Source: Burkholderiales bacterium
GTDB taxonomy: Bacteria; Pseudomonadota; Gammaproteobacteria; Burkholderiales; Burkholderiaceae_C
Direction: 5' to 3'
Assembly (NCBI GenBank): GCA_028868995.1
Contig: JAGWTH010000031.1
Coordinates: forward strand, 1-47,954
Length of the DNA: 47,954 bases
Under the pieces are notes generated by a model, which was not told the DNA's origin, searched no databases, and saw only the letters and a program-made list of their open reading frames with translations. The position numbers were made by a program, and so were the translations under genes. Shown piece by piece: positions 16,329-25,459 of this stretch. Position 1 is the stretch's first letter. Each line of letters starts with the position of its first letter.

Positions 16329-17878
16329 GCCCCAGCCTGTACGACGTGGCGATCGTCGGCTACGGGCCGGCGGGACAGGTGGCGGCCGGCCTGCTGGGGC
16401 AGGCGGGGCTCTCGGTCTACGTCTGCGAGCGGCTGGCGGACGTCTACGAGATCCCGCGGGCGATCGCGCTGGACCACGAGATCATGCGCGTGTTCCAGCA
16501 GCTGGGCGTGATCGACGCGATCCAGCCTTACTGCGAGCCCTTCACGCCCTCGGAGTACTACGGCGTCGACGGCCGGCTGATCCGCCGCATGACCATGGTG
16601 GAGCCGCCCTACCCGCAGGGCTACACGCCCTCCATCGTGTTCACGCAGCCGCCGGTGGAGCGCGCCCTGCGCGAGCGGGTGGCTCGCCTGCCGAACGTGC
16701 GGGTGGACCTGACGACCGAACTGCTCGACCTGCGGCAGGACGCCACCGGCGCGACGCTGCAGGTGCGCGGCCCGGACGGCGCCGAGCGCGGCATCCGGGC
16801 GAAATACGCTATCGCCTGCGACGGCGGCGCCAGCACCGTGCGCACGCTGCTGGACCTGCCGCTGGAGGACCTGGACTTCGACGAGCCCTGGCTGGTGGTG
16901 GATGTCCTGGTCAACGAGCGCGGACTGGCGAAGCTGCCCGAGGTGAGCGTGCAGTACTGCGAGCCGGAGCGTCCCTGCACCCTGGTGATCGGTCCGAAGA
17001 ACCACCGCCGCTGGGAGATCTCGCTGAAACCGGGCGAGGACCCGAAGGAGGCCGCGACGCCCGAGCGCACCTGGGAGCTGCTCTCGCGCTGGCTCACGCC
17101 GGCGGACGGCCAGCTGTGGCGCCAGGCGAGCTACCGTTTCCACGCGCTGGTGGCGGCGCGGTGGCGCGCCGGCCGCGTGTTCCTCGCCGGCGATGCCGCG
17201 CACATGCAGCCGCCCTTCCTGGGCCAGGGCATGTGCCAGGGCGTGCGCGACGTGGCCAACCTGTCGTGGAAGCTGGCCGCGGTGCTGCGCGGCGAGGTCG
17301 CCGGCGCGGCCGCGGAAGACCTCCTGGACAGCTACGGCATCGAACGCAAGGCGCACGTGCGCGAGCTGACCAGCCGCATCAAGGGCGTGGGCGCGGTGAT
17401 CTGCGAACGCGACCCGGCGCGGGCGCGCGCGCGCGACGAGAAGATGCTGGCCGACTGCGGCGGCGTCGTGCAGGACACGCCGCGCCAGGACATCCTGCCG
17501 CGCCTGGAAGCGGGCTTCCTGAGCCCGCGCGAGACCGGCGGCCGCGGCACGCTGTTCCCGCAGCCGCGCCTGGCGGCGTCCGGCGCGCTGATGGATCACG
17601 CGGTGGGCGGCGGCTGGCGCCTGGTGCTGGTGTCCGACGCGCCGGCGCCGGCCGACGTCCCCGCGGGCATCACGGTCGTCGCGCTCGCGCGCACGCCGGA
17701 AGCCGAGGGTGTGGTCGCGCGCTGGATGCAGCGGCATGGCTGCCGCGCGGCGCTGATGCGCCCCGACCACTACGTCTTCGGCACCGCGGCCACGCCGGAC
17801 GAACTCGCGCAACTGCTCGCCGAGTGGCGGCAGCGCTGGCGGCAGGGCGCGCCGCTGCCGGAAGCGGCCGCCGCCTGA
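16325..17878 (+). CDS. FAD-dependent aromatic monooxygenase, MhpA-like
   Basis: This 517-residue group A flavoprotein hydroxylase uses NAD(P)H and O2 to hydroxylate an aromatic ring. The FAD motifs are present: VGYGPAGQVAA (GxGxxG) at the N terminus, CDGGASTVR (DG motif) near residue 165 and FLAGDAAHMQPPFLGQGM (GD motif) near residue 295. The IPRAIALDHEIMRVFQQLG segment resembles 3-(3-hydroxyphenyl)propionate hydroxylase (MhpA). A C-terminal thioredoxin-like extension is typical of the group. In this operon it should make the catechol that the VOC dioxygenase cleaves. It starts at 16325 by ATGA overlap with the FAH gene. Confidence 0.92.
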   Translation: MSPSLYDVAIVGYGPAGQVAAGLLGQAGLSVYVCERLADVYEIPRAIALDHEIMRVFQQLGVIDAIQPYCEPFTPSEYYGVDGRLIRRMTMVEPPYPQGYTPSIVFTQPPVERALRERVARLPNVRVDLTTELLDLRQDATGATLQVRGPDGAERGIRAKYAIACDGGASTVRTLLDLPLEDLDFDEPWLVVDVLVNERGLAKLPEVSVQYCEPERPCTLVIGPKNHRRWEISLKPGEDPKEAATPERTWELLSRWLTPADGQLWRQASYRFHALVAARWRAGRVFLAGDAAHMQPPFLGQGMCQGVRDVANLSWKLAAVLRGEVAGAAAEDLLDSYGIERKAHVRELTSRIKGVGAVICERDPARARARDEKMLADCGGVVQDTPRQDILPRLEAGFLSPRETGGRGTLFPQPRLAASGALMDHAVGGGWRLVLVSDAPAPADVPAGITVVALARTPEAEGVVARWMQRHGCRAALMRPDHYVFGTAATPDELAQLLAEWRQRWRQGAPLPEAAAA

Positions 17879-17922
17879 AAGCCACGGACCCCATCACCAC
17901 CATCACCACAGAGGAGACATCG

Positions 17923-18900
17923 ATGAAGCGCAGACAATTCGTGCAGGCCGCCGCAGCGGCTTCCTTCGCCGGGCTGGCCGGCACCGCCGCGCGGGCGCAG
18001 GGCTGGCCGGAGAAGCCGGTGAAGCTGATCCTGTCGCAGCCGCCCGGCTCGGGCCCCGATGCCATGGCCCGCATGATCGGCGACCAGCTCGCGCGCAAGT
18101 GGGGCCAGTCCATCGTCGTGGACAACCGGCCCGGCGGGCAGAACGCCATCGGCGCGCAGGCGGCCGCCCGCTCGCCCGCCGACGGCTACAACTTCTACTT
18201 CGCCACCGCCGCGGCGCTGGTGACCAACGCCTACCTGTTCAAGTCGCTGCCCTACGACCCGAAGAAGGACTTCACGCCCGTGGGCATGATCGGCAAGGTG
18301 CCCTTCATGCTGTGCGTGAACACCGGCTCGCCGGTCAAGTCGCTGCAGGAGTTCATCGCCCAGGCCAAGGCCCATCCGGGCCGGCTGACGGTGGCCAACG
18401 AGGGGCCCAAGACCTTCGGCGGCATGATGACGCGCCTGGTCGGTCAGCAGCTGGGGCTGCAGCTGTCGAGCGTGCCCTACGTGTCGATCGGCGCGGCCGT
18501 GACCGGGACCATCGGCGCCCAGACCGACGCGGTGATGGCGGACGTGCCGGCCGTGGTGCAGCAGGTCAAGGCGGGCCGCCTGCGCCCGATCGCCGTGACC
18601 ACCGCCAAGCGGGTGGCCGGCCTCGAGGACGTGCCTTCGCTGTCGGAGGTCATTCCCGGTTTCGACTACGCCGGCTGGCTGGGCATCGTGGCGCCCGCCG
18701 GCACGCCGGCGGCCGCCATCCAGCGCTTCAACCGCGACCTCGATGCGGTGCTGAGCGACAAGGAGATGGCCGCGCGCATCCTCGCGCTCGGCCCGATCAC
18801 CGATGGCGCCGGGACGGTGGAGCAGATGGCGGCCTTCCTCCAGGCGGAGCACACCCGCTGGTCCAAGTTGACCCAGGAACTGGGCATCCTGCCCGAGTGA
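17923..18900 (+). CDS. Bug-family tripartite tricarboxylate transporter binding protein
   Basis: This 325-residue periplasmic binding protein is of the Bug (TctC) family. The signal peptide MKRRQFVQAAAAASFAGLAGTAARAQ has a twin-arginine-like RRQF and a signal-peptidase AxA site. The mature start WPEKPVKLILSQPPGSGPDAMAR, and AAARSPADGYNFYF, DVPAVVQQVKAGRLRPIAVT and GWLGIVAPAGTP, are all characteristic. It follows the monooxygenase by 44 bp and likely presents the aromatic substrate or a derivative to a TctAB-type transporter or to a sensor; no tctAB genes are in the window. The family is hugely expanded in Burkholderiales, so the ligand is not predictable. Confidence 0.92.
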   Translation: MKRRQFVQAAAAASFAGLAGTAARAQGWPEKPVKLILSQPPGSGPDAMARMIGDQLARKWGQSIVVDNRPGGQNAIGAQAAARSPADGYNFYFATAAALVTNAYLFKSLPYDPKKDFTPVGMIGKVPFMLCVNTGSPVKSLQEFIAQAKAHPGRLTVANEGPKTFGGMMTRLVGQQLGLQLSSVPYVSIGAAVTGTIGAQTDAVMADVPAVVQQVKAGRLRPIAVTTAKRVAGLEDVPSLSEVIPGFDYAGWLGIVAPAGTPAAAIQRFNRDLDAVLSDKEMAARILALGPITDGAGTVEQMAAFLQAEHTRWSKLTQELGILPE

Positions 18901-18907
18901 GCGGTGC

Positions 18908-18930
18908 CCGGCGGGGCCGGCCCCCGCCGG
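18908..18930. terminator. GC hairpin between convergent genes
   Basis: CCGGCGGGG (18908-18916) and CCCCGCCGG (18922-18930) form a perfect 9-bp stem with a 5-nt loop, between the Bug gene stop (18900) and the end of the exported-protein gene (18938). No T tract follows on either strand; it may act as a bidirectional terminator. Confidence 0.45.
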
Positions 18931-18937
18931 CCGCGCC

Positions 18938-19426
18938 TCAGCGTGGCATGAGGGAGATCCGCACCGGCCAGGCATGCTCGCCCGGCACGGCCTGCGGCGC
19001 CAGAGCGATGCGGAATTGCAGGGAGAGCTGCTCGCGCCAGAAGCCGCGGCCCGGCGCGGGCCGTTCGCTCATGGCCTCGTCCGCCCCGACCACCAGCGGC
19101 CGGCCGAGTCCGAGGACCTGCACCTCGCCCACCTCGTTGCCGCTGCGCTCGAACAGCAGGCAATAGCCTTCGGCCATGTTGCCGCGCACGACCACCCGCA
19201 CCGGCACGGGCAGGTCCAGGTAGCCCCGGGCGACGTCGGCCGCCGTCACCGTGATCGACGCCGGCTGGGCGATGCTGACGTCGGCATGGCGGGCCACGAC
19301 GGCGCTCACGTGCAGCAGGGCCTGGGCGTTCTCGGCGTGCGCGGACCCGCAACCGAACAGCACCGCGGCCAGCCAGGTGAGATTGAGCAGCGCCATGAAG
19401 GCGCCACGGAAGGGCGACGCAAGCAT
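18938..19426 (-). CDS. exported protein of unknown function
   Basis: This is a small protein of about 162 residues with a signal peptide (hydrophobic stretch FMALLNLTWLAAVLF, cleavage after GSAHA). The mature part is rich in beta-strand-like alternation (SITVTAADVARGYLDLPVPVRVVVRGN). That resembles pilin-like or secreted beta-sandwich proteins, but I do not assign a family. Starts at 19426 (given) or 19396 are possible; both leave an intact signal peptide. An 18-bp palindrome lies just upstream, suggesting a dedicated repressor. It is the last gene on the minus strand after the dioxygenase-family gene at 19624 but is separated from it by about 200 bp, so it probably has its own promoter. Confidence 0.6.
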   Translation of the reverse strand: MLASPFRGAFMALLNLTWLAAVLFGCGSAHAENAQALLHVSAVVARHADVSIAQPASITVTAADVARGYLDLPVPVRVVVRGNMAEGYCLLFERSGNEVGEVQVLGLGRPLVVGADEAMSERPAPGRGFWREQLSLQFRIALAPQAVPGEHAWPVRISLMPR

Positions 19427-19427
19427 C

Positions 19428-19454
19428 TCGTAACCACTGTTACGATCAAGATTA
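19428..19454 (-). promoter_or_regulatory. palindromic operator and -10 upstream of the exported-protein gene
   Basis: TCGTAAC-CACT-GTTACGA (19428-19445) is a perfect 7-bp inverted repeat around 4 nt. On the minus strand a TAATCT hexamer (19449-19454) lies immediately upstream, so the palindrome would cover the transcription start, a typical repressor position. The cognate regulator is not identifiable here. Confidence 0.5.
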
Positions 19455-19623
19455 GGTCTCCCTGGCAGGCGCGACTTGCGCAAATTGCCTAGGCCCGCTC
19501 AGCGAATTCCTTTGCAGACATAGGCCGTGCATCGGCGTGAGGACGCCACTCGAGCAGGAAACGTGGATTTGTCCTACGACGGTCGACGCAGGCGCCTGGC
19601 CGGGCGGCCGGCGCAGGCTTGCG

Positions 19624-20424
19624 TCAGCCCGGGTGGCCGATGCGGAAGTCGTTGCCCGCGCGGTCCTGGCCCTTGAGCAGCCACAGCGGGCGCCGGGCGA
19701 AGTTGACCGGCACGCCGGTCTTCCCGTCCGAAGGCCGCAGGTGGCGGTCGAAGAGCGACGTGGAAGGCATGTAGCGCAGCGCCACGCCCGTGCGCCGGCG
19801 GGTCGAGGTGTTGGGCCGCGCGCCGTGCACCATGTACACGTCGTGCAGCGACATCTCGCCCGCGTCCAGCTCCACGTCGACGGCCTGCGCTTCGTCGAAG
19901 CTGCCCGCCGCCATGCGCTGGTTGAGCGTGAGGTCGGTACGGTCCTCGTGCAGGTGCGCATGCAGCGCGCGCGCGGCATGCGAGCCGGGGATCACGCGCA
20001 GGCATCCGTTCTCGCGGGTGGAGGGTTCCAGCGCCACCCATACCGTGCAGGTGGCCAGCGGCCGGATCGGCCAGTAGTGGCCGTCCTGGTGCCAGGGCGT
20101 CTCGTAGCCGTCGACCGGCGGCTTGCAGAACACGTGGCAGCCCCAGAGGATCACGTCCTCGCCGATCACGCCGGCGACCAGGTCGACGATCTCCGGATCG
20201 CGCGCCAGCGCCAGGAAGTCGGCGCTGCCGCGCACGCCCTCGCCGTTGTCGCCCTCGATGTGGGCCGACACCAGCTTCTCGGGGCGCACGCCGGGATTGC
20301 GGGCGATCAGGTCGTCGAGCGCGTCGCGCATGGCAGCGACGCGCGCGGACGGCAGCCGCCAGGACGGCTTGACCCAGCCCTCGCGCTGGTAGCGGGCGAT
20401 CTCGTCGGCGGAAAGCTGGGCCAT
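19624..20424 (-). CDS. phytanoyl-CoA dioxygenase family protein
   Basis: This is a 266-residue Fe(II)/2-oxoglutarate-dependent oxygenase of the PhyH family. The facial triad is seen as HxD in TPWHQDGHYWP and the distal His in YMVHGARPN, with GCLRVIPGSHAA between them and a likely 2-oxoglutarate-binding Arg after the distal His. Members hydroxylate diverse small molecules. It lies 39 bp after garD on the same strand and so appears to belong to the uronate dehydrogenase-garD operon. A hexuronate-related or accessory substrate is suggested, but no known step of the pathway needs such an enzyme. Confidence 0.88.
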   Translation of the reverse strand: MAQLSADEIARYQREGWVKPSWRLPSARVAAMRDALDDLIARNPGVRPEKLVSAHIEGDNGEGVRGSADFLALARDPEIVDLVAGVIGEDVILWGCHVFCKPPVDGYETPWHQDGHYWPIRPLATCTVWVALEPSTRENGCLRVIPGSHAARALHAHLHEDRTDLTLNQRMAAGSFDEAQAVDVELDAGEMSLHDVYMVHGARPNTSTRRRTGVALRYMPSTSLFDRHLRPSDGKTGVPVNFARRPLWLLKGQDRAGNDFRIGHPG

Positions 20425-20463
20425 GGAACCTCCTCGCCCGGGGTTATACCGCCGCCTTGCGGT

Positions 20464-22050
20464 TCAGGTCACGGGGGCCGGATTGAACAGCACCAGCTGG
20501 TTGGCGAGCTTCCACTGCTCGGCCCAGGTCCTGCGGCGGCCGCTCGCCACGTCCAGCATCAGGCGGAACAGCTCCCAGCCCACCTGCTCGATCGTGGCCC
20601 GGCCCTCGGCGATGCTGCCCGCGTCGAGGTCCATCAGGTCGTGCCAGCGCCGCGCCAGGTCGCTGCGCGTGGCCACCTTGATCACCGGCACCTCGGCCAG
20701 GCCGTAGGGCGTGCCGCGGCCGGTGGTGAACACGTGCAGGTTCATGCCCGCGGCCAGCTGCAGCGTGCCGCAGATGAAGTCGCTGGCCGGCGTGGCCGCG
20801 TAGTACAGGCCCTTGTGCGTGGCCTTCTCGCCGGGGGCGAGCACGCCGGTGATCGGCACCGAGCCGGACTTCACGATCGAGCCCATCGCCTTCTCGACGA
20901 TGTTGGCCAGGCCGCCCTTCTTGTTGCCCGGCGTCGTGTTGGCGCTGCGGTCGACGCTGCCGCGCTTCAGGTACTCGTCGTACCAGGCCATCTCGCGCAC
21001 GATCGCCCGGGCCAGTTCCGGCGTCGCGGCGCGGGCGGTCAGCTGCGCCACGCCGTCGCGCACCTCGGTCGTCTCCGAGAACATCACCGTGGCGCCGGCG
21101 CGCACCAGCAGGTCGGTGCAGAAGCCGACCGCGGGATTGGCGGTGACGCCCGAGAAGGCGTCGCTGCCGCCGCATTGCACGCCGACCACCAGCTCGCTCG
21201 CGGGCACGGTCTCGCGACGGCGGCGGTTCAATCGCTCCAGGTGCACTTCGGCCTGGCGCACGATGGAGTCCACCATGGACAGGAAGCCGACATGGGCCTC
21301 GTCCTGCAGGCAGACGACGTCCAGGCCCGCGTCTTCGCCGCGCGCGTCGGCGATCGGGATGCTGCCCGGCGGCAGCAGGCGCTCGGGCTGAAGCTTCTCG
21401 CAGCCGAGGCTCACGACCATCACCTCGCCGCCGAAGTTGGGGTTGAGGCTGATGTTGCGCAGCGTGCGGATCGGGATCACCGCGTCGGGCGCGTCGATCG
21501 CGACGCCGCAGCCGTAGGCGTGCTCCAGCGCGACGACGTCGTCGACGTTCGGGTACTTCGGCAGCAGCAGCGCCTTGATGCGCTCCACCGCGAAGCGGGT
21601 GACGCCGGCCACGCACTGCACGCTCTGGGTGATGGCCAGGATGTTGCGGGTGCCCACCGAGCCGTCCGGGTTGCGGTAGCCCTCGAAGGTGTAGCCGTGC
21701 AGCGGCTCGACGGCCGTCGCGCCGCGCGTGGCCATCGGCAGGTCCTCGAGCCTGCGCGCCTCGGGCAGGCGCAGCAGGCGCTCGTGCACCCAGCTGCCCG
21801 CGGGGATGTCCTTCAGCGCATAACCGATGGGCACGTCGTAGCGGCGCACCGCGCCGCCCTCGGGGATGTCCACCAGCGCCACCTTGTGGCCTTGCGGCAC
21901 CTTCTCGCGCAGGACGAGGCCGGTCGACAGGACGCTGCCCGGGCCCAGGCCCCCGTCGTTGGCGACGATGGCCACGTTGTCCGCGGGATGCATGAGGATG
22001 TGCAGGGGAGGGCGGCCGGCGGCCGGCGCGCGGGCGGCGTCGGGGGTCAT
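20464..22050 (-). CDS. garD: galactarate dehydratase
   Basis: This 528-residue UxaA-family dehydratase converts galactarate (mucate) to 5-dehydro-4-deoxy-D-glucarate. The sequence follows E. coli GarD closely: [113 protein letters not shown] and the terminal [10 protein letters not shown]. Cys residues of the iron site lie in YGCG, LGCEK and QCGG. The start overlaps the end of the upstream uronate dehydrogenase gene by 4 bases (ATGA), so substrate oxidation and dehydration are coupled in one transcript. The product feeds KdgD, encoded at 30788. Confidence 0.95.
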   Translation of the reverse strand: MTPDAARAPAAGRPPLHILMHPADNVAIVANDGGLGPGSVLSTGLVLREKVPQGHKVALVDIPEGGAVRRYDVPIGYALKDIPAGSWVHERLLRLPEARRLEDLPMATRGATAVEPLHGYTFEGYRNPDGSVGTRNILAITQSVQCVAGVTRFAVERIKALLLPKYPNVDDVVALEHAYGCGVAIDAPDAVIPIRTLRNISLNPNFGGEVMVVSLGCEKLQPERLLPPGSIPIADARGEDAGLDVVCLQDEAHVGFLSMVDSIVRQAEVHLERLNRRRRETVPASELVVGVQCGGSDAFSGVTANPAVGFCTDLLVRAGATVMFSETTEVRDGVAQLTARAATPELARAIVREMAWYDEYLKRGSVDRSANTTPGNKKGGLANIVEKAMGSIVKSGSVPITGVLAPGEKATHKGLYYAATPASDFICGTLQLAAGMNLHVFTTGRGTPYGLAEVPVIKVATRSDLARRWHDLMDLDAGSIAEGRATIEQVGWELFRLMLDVASGRRRTWAEQWKLANQLVLFNPAPVT

Positions 22051-22862
22051 GCGCGCTCTCCCGCCGCCGGCAGCGGCGCGGTGTAGTCGTGCGAGGCGAA
22101 GCTGCCGCCCTGGAAGGTGCGCGCGATCGCGTCCAGGGGGTCGGGCCGGGCCAGCACCTCCCCGGCCCAGCGCTCGGCGTTTTCCACCGGCGCGTAGCCG
22201 ATGGCGTTGCCCTCGGCCAGGTCGTACCAGGCGCGCGTGTTGGCGGAGATCCCCCAGACGGCGGCGCAGCCGACCGGGCCGGCCTCGATGCAGCGCATCG
22301 CCAGCTGCAGCAGGTCCTCGCTGCCCAGCCAGGTACTGAGCTGGCGGGCGTTCTCGGGCGGCTGGCCCATGGCGGTGCCGATGCGCAGCGAGATGCCCTC
22401 GATGCCGTGCTTGTCCCAGTACATGCGGGCCATCGCCTCGCCCCACACCTTGGACAGGCCGTACAGGCCGTCGGGCCGGAAGGGGGCGTCGAGCTTCAGC
22501 CGGTCGGTCGTGCGGTACATGCCGAAGGCGTGGTTGGAACTGGCGAACACCACGCGCTTCACGCCGTGCCGGCGCGCGCCTTCGTACACCTCGTACAGCG
22601 CGCGCAGGTTGTTGTCGATGATCTCCGGCAGCGGCCGCTCGACGCTGGAACCGGCGAGGTGGATCAGCACGTCGACGCCGGCCAGCAGCCGGTCCACCAC
22701 CGCGGGGTCGCGCAGGTCGCCGTGCACGAGGTCCTCGCCCGGGTGCAGGGGCTCCAGCGGCTGCCAGCCCGCACAGCGCAGGTCTACGCCCTTTCGCTGC
22801 AGCCCCCGGCGCAGGATGCCGCCGACGATGCCGCCGGCGCCGCTCAATGCCACTTTCTTCAT
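22047..22862 (-). CDS. uronate dehydrogenase-like NAD-dependent epimerase/dehydratase family protein (paralogue 1)
   Basis: This 271-residue short-chain (extended) dehydrogenase has a Rossmann motif [14 protein letters not shown] at the N terminus, [11 protein letters not shown] and catalytic YGLSK. These match uronate dehydrogenases, which oxidise D-galacturonate or D-glucuronate to aldarolactones. It is more divergent from Agrobacterium Udh than the copy at 32630. It sits first in the operon with garD, so galacturonate to galactarate is the expected step. The start at 22862 is chosen because [11 protein letters not shown] is the natural Rossmann start and GGGGA precedes it; an upstream in-frame Met at 22898 would lie within the operator. 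Confidence 0.85.
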   Translation of the reverse strand: MKKVALSGAGGIVGGILRRGLQRKGVDLRCAGWQPLEPLHPGEDLVHGDLRDPAVVDRLLAGVDVLIHLAGSSVERPLPEIIDNNLRALYEVYEGARRHGVKRVVFASSNHAFGMYRTTDRLKLDAPFRPDGLYGLSKVWGEAMARMYWDKHGIEGISLRIGTAMGQPPENARQLSTWLGSEDLLQLAMRCIEAGPVGCAAVWGISANTRAWYDLAEGNAIGYAPVENAERWAGEVLARPDPLDAIARTFQGGSFASHDYTAPLPAAGERA

Positions 22863-22882
22863 TCCCCGGATCCTGGTCGCGT

Positions 22883-22923
22883 CGTATATGTCTGACATTG
22901 TTGCTATTTTGCGATGTATGTCA
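22883..22923. promoter_or_regulatory. operator for the FCD regulator, udh/garD side
   Basis: ATGTCTGACAT (22888-22898) is an 11-bp palindrome upstream of the first uronate dehydrogenase, with a further half-site ATGTCA at 22918-22923. The 10-mer ATGTCTGACA recurs, on the other strand, in the palindrome at 23808-23823 on the far side of the regulator gene. This pairing points to one GntR-type regulator acting on both flanking operons. Confidence 0.6.
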
Positions 22924-22968
22924 AGCAAATGAGGGTGGCCGGGCCGGGCCCGCCTAGAATCCGGCCCG

Positions 22969-23733
22969 ATGCCCAGCCGTGCGAACCGAAACCCCAAGCG
23001 CCCGAGCGCCGGCTCGCGGGAGGGCCGCCCGCTGCTCCAGGCGGAGGGCGCCGGCTCCCTGTCCGCCCAGGTCTACGCCCGCGTGGTCGAGGCGATCCTG
23101 CGGGGCGACTTCGGCCCGCAGGGCAAGCTGCCCACCGAGAGCGAGCTGGCGCTCTCCTACGGCGTGTCCCGGCCGACCATCCGCGAGGCGCTGTCGCGCC
23201 TGCGTTCCGACGGCGTGGTCGATTCCCGGCGCGGCGCCGGCAGCTTCGTCGTGCGCCACCCGGCCGGCCCGCCGGTGGAGGCGACGCCGATCCGCAGCCT
23301 GGCCGACGTGGAGCGCTACTACGCCTTCCGTTCCTGCGTGGAGGCGGGCGCCGCCGCCGCGGCGGCCGAGTTCCGCACCGCGTCCGACCTGGAAGCCCTG
23401 CATGCCGCCTTCGATGACCTGAACGCCAGGGAGGAGGCCGGGCTGCCGGCCGTCGAGGAGGACGTGCGCTTCCACCTCGCCGTCGCCCGCTGCTCGCACA
23501 ACCCCTTCTTCGTCGCCTCCATCGAGACCAGCATCGCGCCGATCCGCCAGTTCATGGAACTCGCCCGCAACGCCGGCGGCACCCGCGGGCCGGAACGCAT
23601 CCGGGCCACCCGCGACGAGCACCAGGCGATCGTCGACGCCGTCGAGCGGCGCGCCCCATCGAATGCGGCGGAAGCCGTGCGCGTCCACATCCTGAACGCC
23701 AAGCGGCGGATCTTCGAAGCCACACGCATCTGA
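22969..23733 (+). CDS. GntR-family (FadR/FCD) regulator of the garD and TRAP operons
   Basis: This 254-residue regulator has a GntR winged helix (SAQVYARVVEAILRGDFGPQGKLPTESELALSYGVSRPTIREALSRLR, about residues 32-80) and a C-terminal all-helical FCD ligand domain with the metal-binding His pattern (RFHLAVARCSHN and later DEHQAIVDAV, VHILNAKRR). FCD regulators typically repress sugar-acid or hydroxy-acid genes and are released by the ligand. It stands between the minus-strand udh-garD operon and the plus-strand TRAP operon, with matching operators on both sides. A basic N-terminal tail of about 30 residues precedes the DNA-binding domain. Confidence 0.92.
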   Translation: MPSRANRNPKRPSAGSREGRPLLQAEGAGSLSAQVYARVVEAILRGDFGPQGKLPTESELALSYGVSRPTIREALSRLRSDGVVDSRRGAGSFVVRHPAGPPVEATPIRSLADVERYYAFRSCVEAGAAAAAAEFRTASDLEALHAAFDDLNAREEAGLPAVEEDVRFHLAVARCSHNPFFVASIETSIAPIRQFMELARNAGGTRGPERIRATRDEHQAIVDAVERRAPSNAAEAVRVHILNAKRRIFEATRI

Positions 23734-23778
23734 GCCGGCGGCGCCCTTGCGTCCCTAGGGTTTTCACCGATCCTTCTT

Positions 23779-24888
<1,110 letters not shown>

Positions 24889-24904
24889 GGCCGCGCGCCT
24901 GAAC

Positions 24905-24933
24905 GCACGGCGGCCCCGCACGGGCCGCCGTGC
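24905..24933 (+). terminator. strong intercistronic hairpin between dctP and dctQ
   Basis: GCACGGCGGCCC (24905-24916) and its perfect complement (24922-24933) form a 12-bp stem with a 5-nt loop, 16 nt after the dctP stop. There is no T tract. Such hairpins commonly stabilise the upstream mRNA or partly attenuate transcription, giving more binding protein than permease. Confidence 0.5.
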
Positions 24934-24964
24934 CCGTTCGCGCCGCCCCCGACCGGAGCTCCCC

Positions 24965-25459
24965 TTGAACTGGTTGACATCCCTGAACGCCCGCCTGTCA
25001 CGCTGGGCCCTGTACCTCGCCTGCGCCTGCCTGGCGGGGCTGCTGGGCGTGGTGGTGTACGGCGTGGTGATGCGCTACGTCTTCAACGACGCGCCGCCCT
25101 ACGTGGAGCAGGTCGCCCTGCTGCTCGTGATCTCGGTGGCCATGTTCGGCGCCTCCGCCGGCGTGCGCGACGCCGGGCACATCGGCCTCGATTCGCTGGT
25201 CGCCGCGCTGCCGCCGAAGGCGCAGTTCTGGTGCAAGGCGGCGGCCGAGGTGCTCACCGGCACCTTCGCCGTCTCGCTGGTGCTGGGCGGCATCGAGATG
25301 GCGCGCTCCACGCAAGGCACGACCATCCCCACCCTGGGCCTGCCGGAAGCCTCGCGCTACCTGCCGGTGATCGCCGCCGGTGTCCTGGTCCTCTCGTTCT
25401 CGATCGAGCTCCTGCTGGCCCTGGTCCAGGGGCGCAAGGTGGAGGCGTCATGGCACTGA
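24965..25459 (+). CDS. dctQ: TRAP transporter small permease (DctQ type)
   Basis: This 164-residue membrane protein with four hydrophobic segments (LYLACACLAGLLGVVVYGVVM, QVALLLVISVAMFGAS, GTFAVSLVLGGIEM and LPVIAAGVLVLSFSIELLLALV) is the DctQ subunit. It includes the family motif RYVFNDAPPYVEQ. It forms the Na+-driven importer with DctM and the periplasmic DctP. Translation starts at TTG (24965) after GGAG. The end overlaps dctM by 10 bases. Confidence 0.9.
   Translation: MNWLTSLNARLSRWALYLACACLAGLLGVVVYGVVMRYVFNDAPPYVEQVALLLVISVAMFGASAGVRDAGHIGLDSLVAALPPKAQFWCKAAAEVLTGTFAVSLVLGGIEMARSTQGTTIPTLGLPEASRYLPVIAAGVLVLSFSIELLLALVQGRKVEASWH

Noticed and set aside
17891..17909. CATCACCACCATCACCAC-like sequence resembling a hexahistidine tag
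   Set aside because: It lies in the untranslated leader of the Bug gene, before the GAGGAG ribosome site, and not in frame with any gene; natural low-complexity sequence is the simpler explanation.
19484..19623. Gap upstream of the exported-protein gene
   Set aside because: Apart from the promoter elements listed next to it, no small gene, tRNA or repeat could be supported.
22896..22898. Upstream in-frame start for the first uronate dehydrogenase
   Set aside because: It would add 12 non-conserved residues and places the operator palindrome over the start codon; the Rossmann motif begins right after the Met at 22862.
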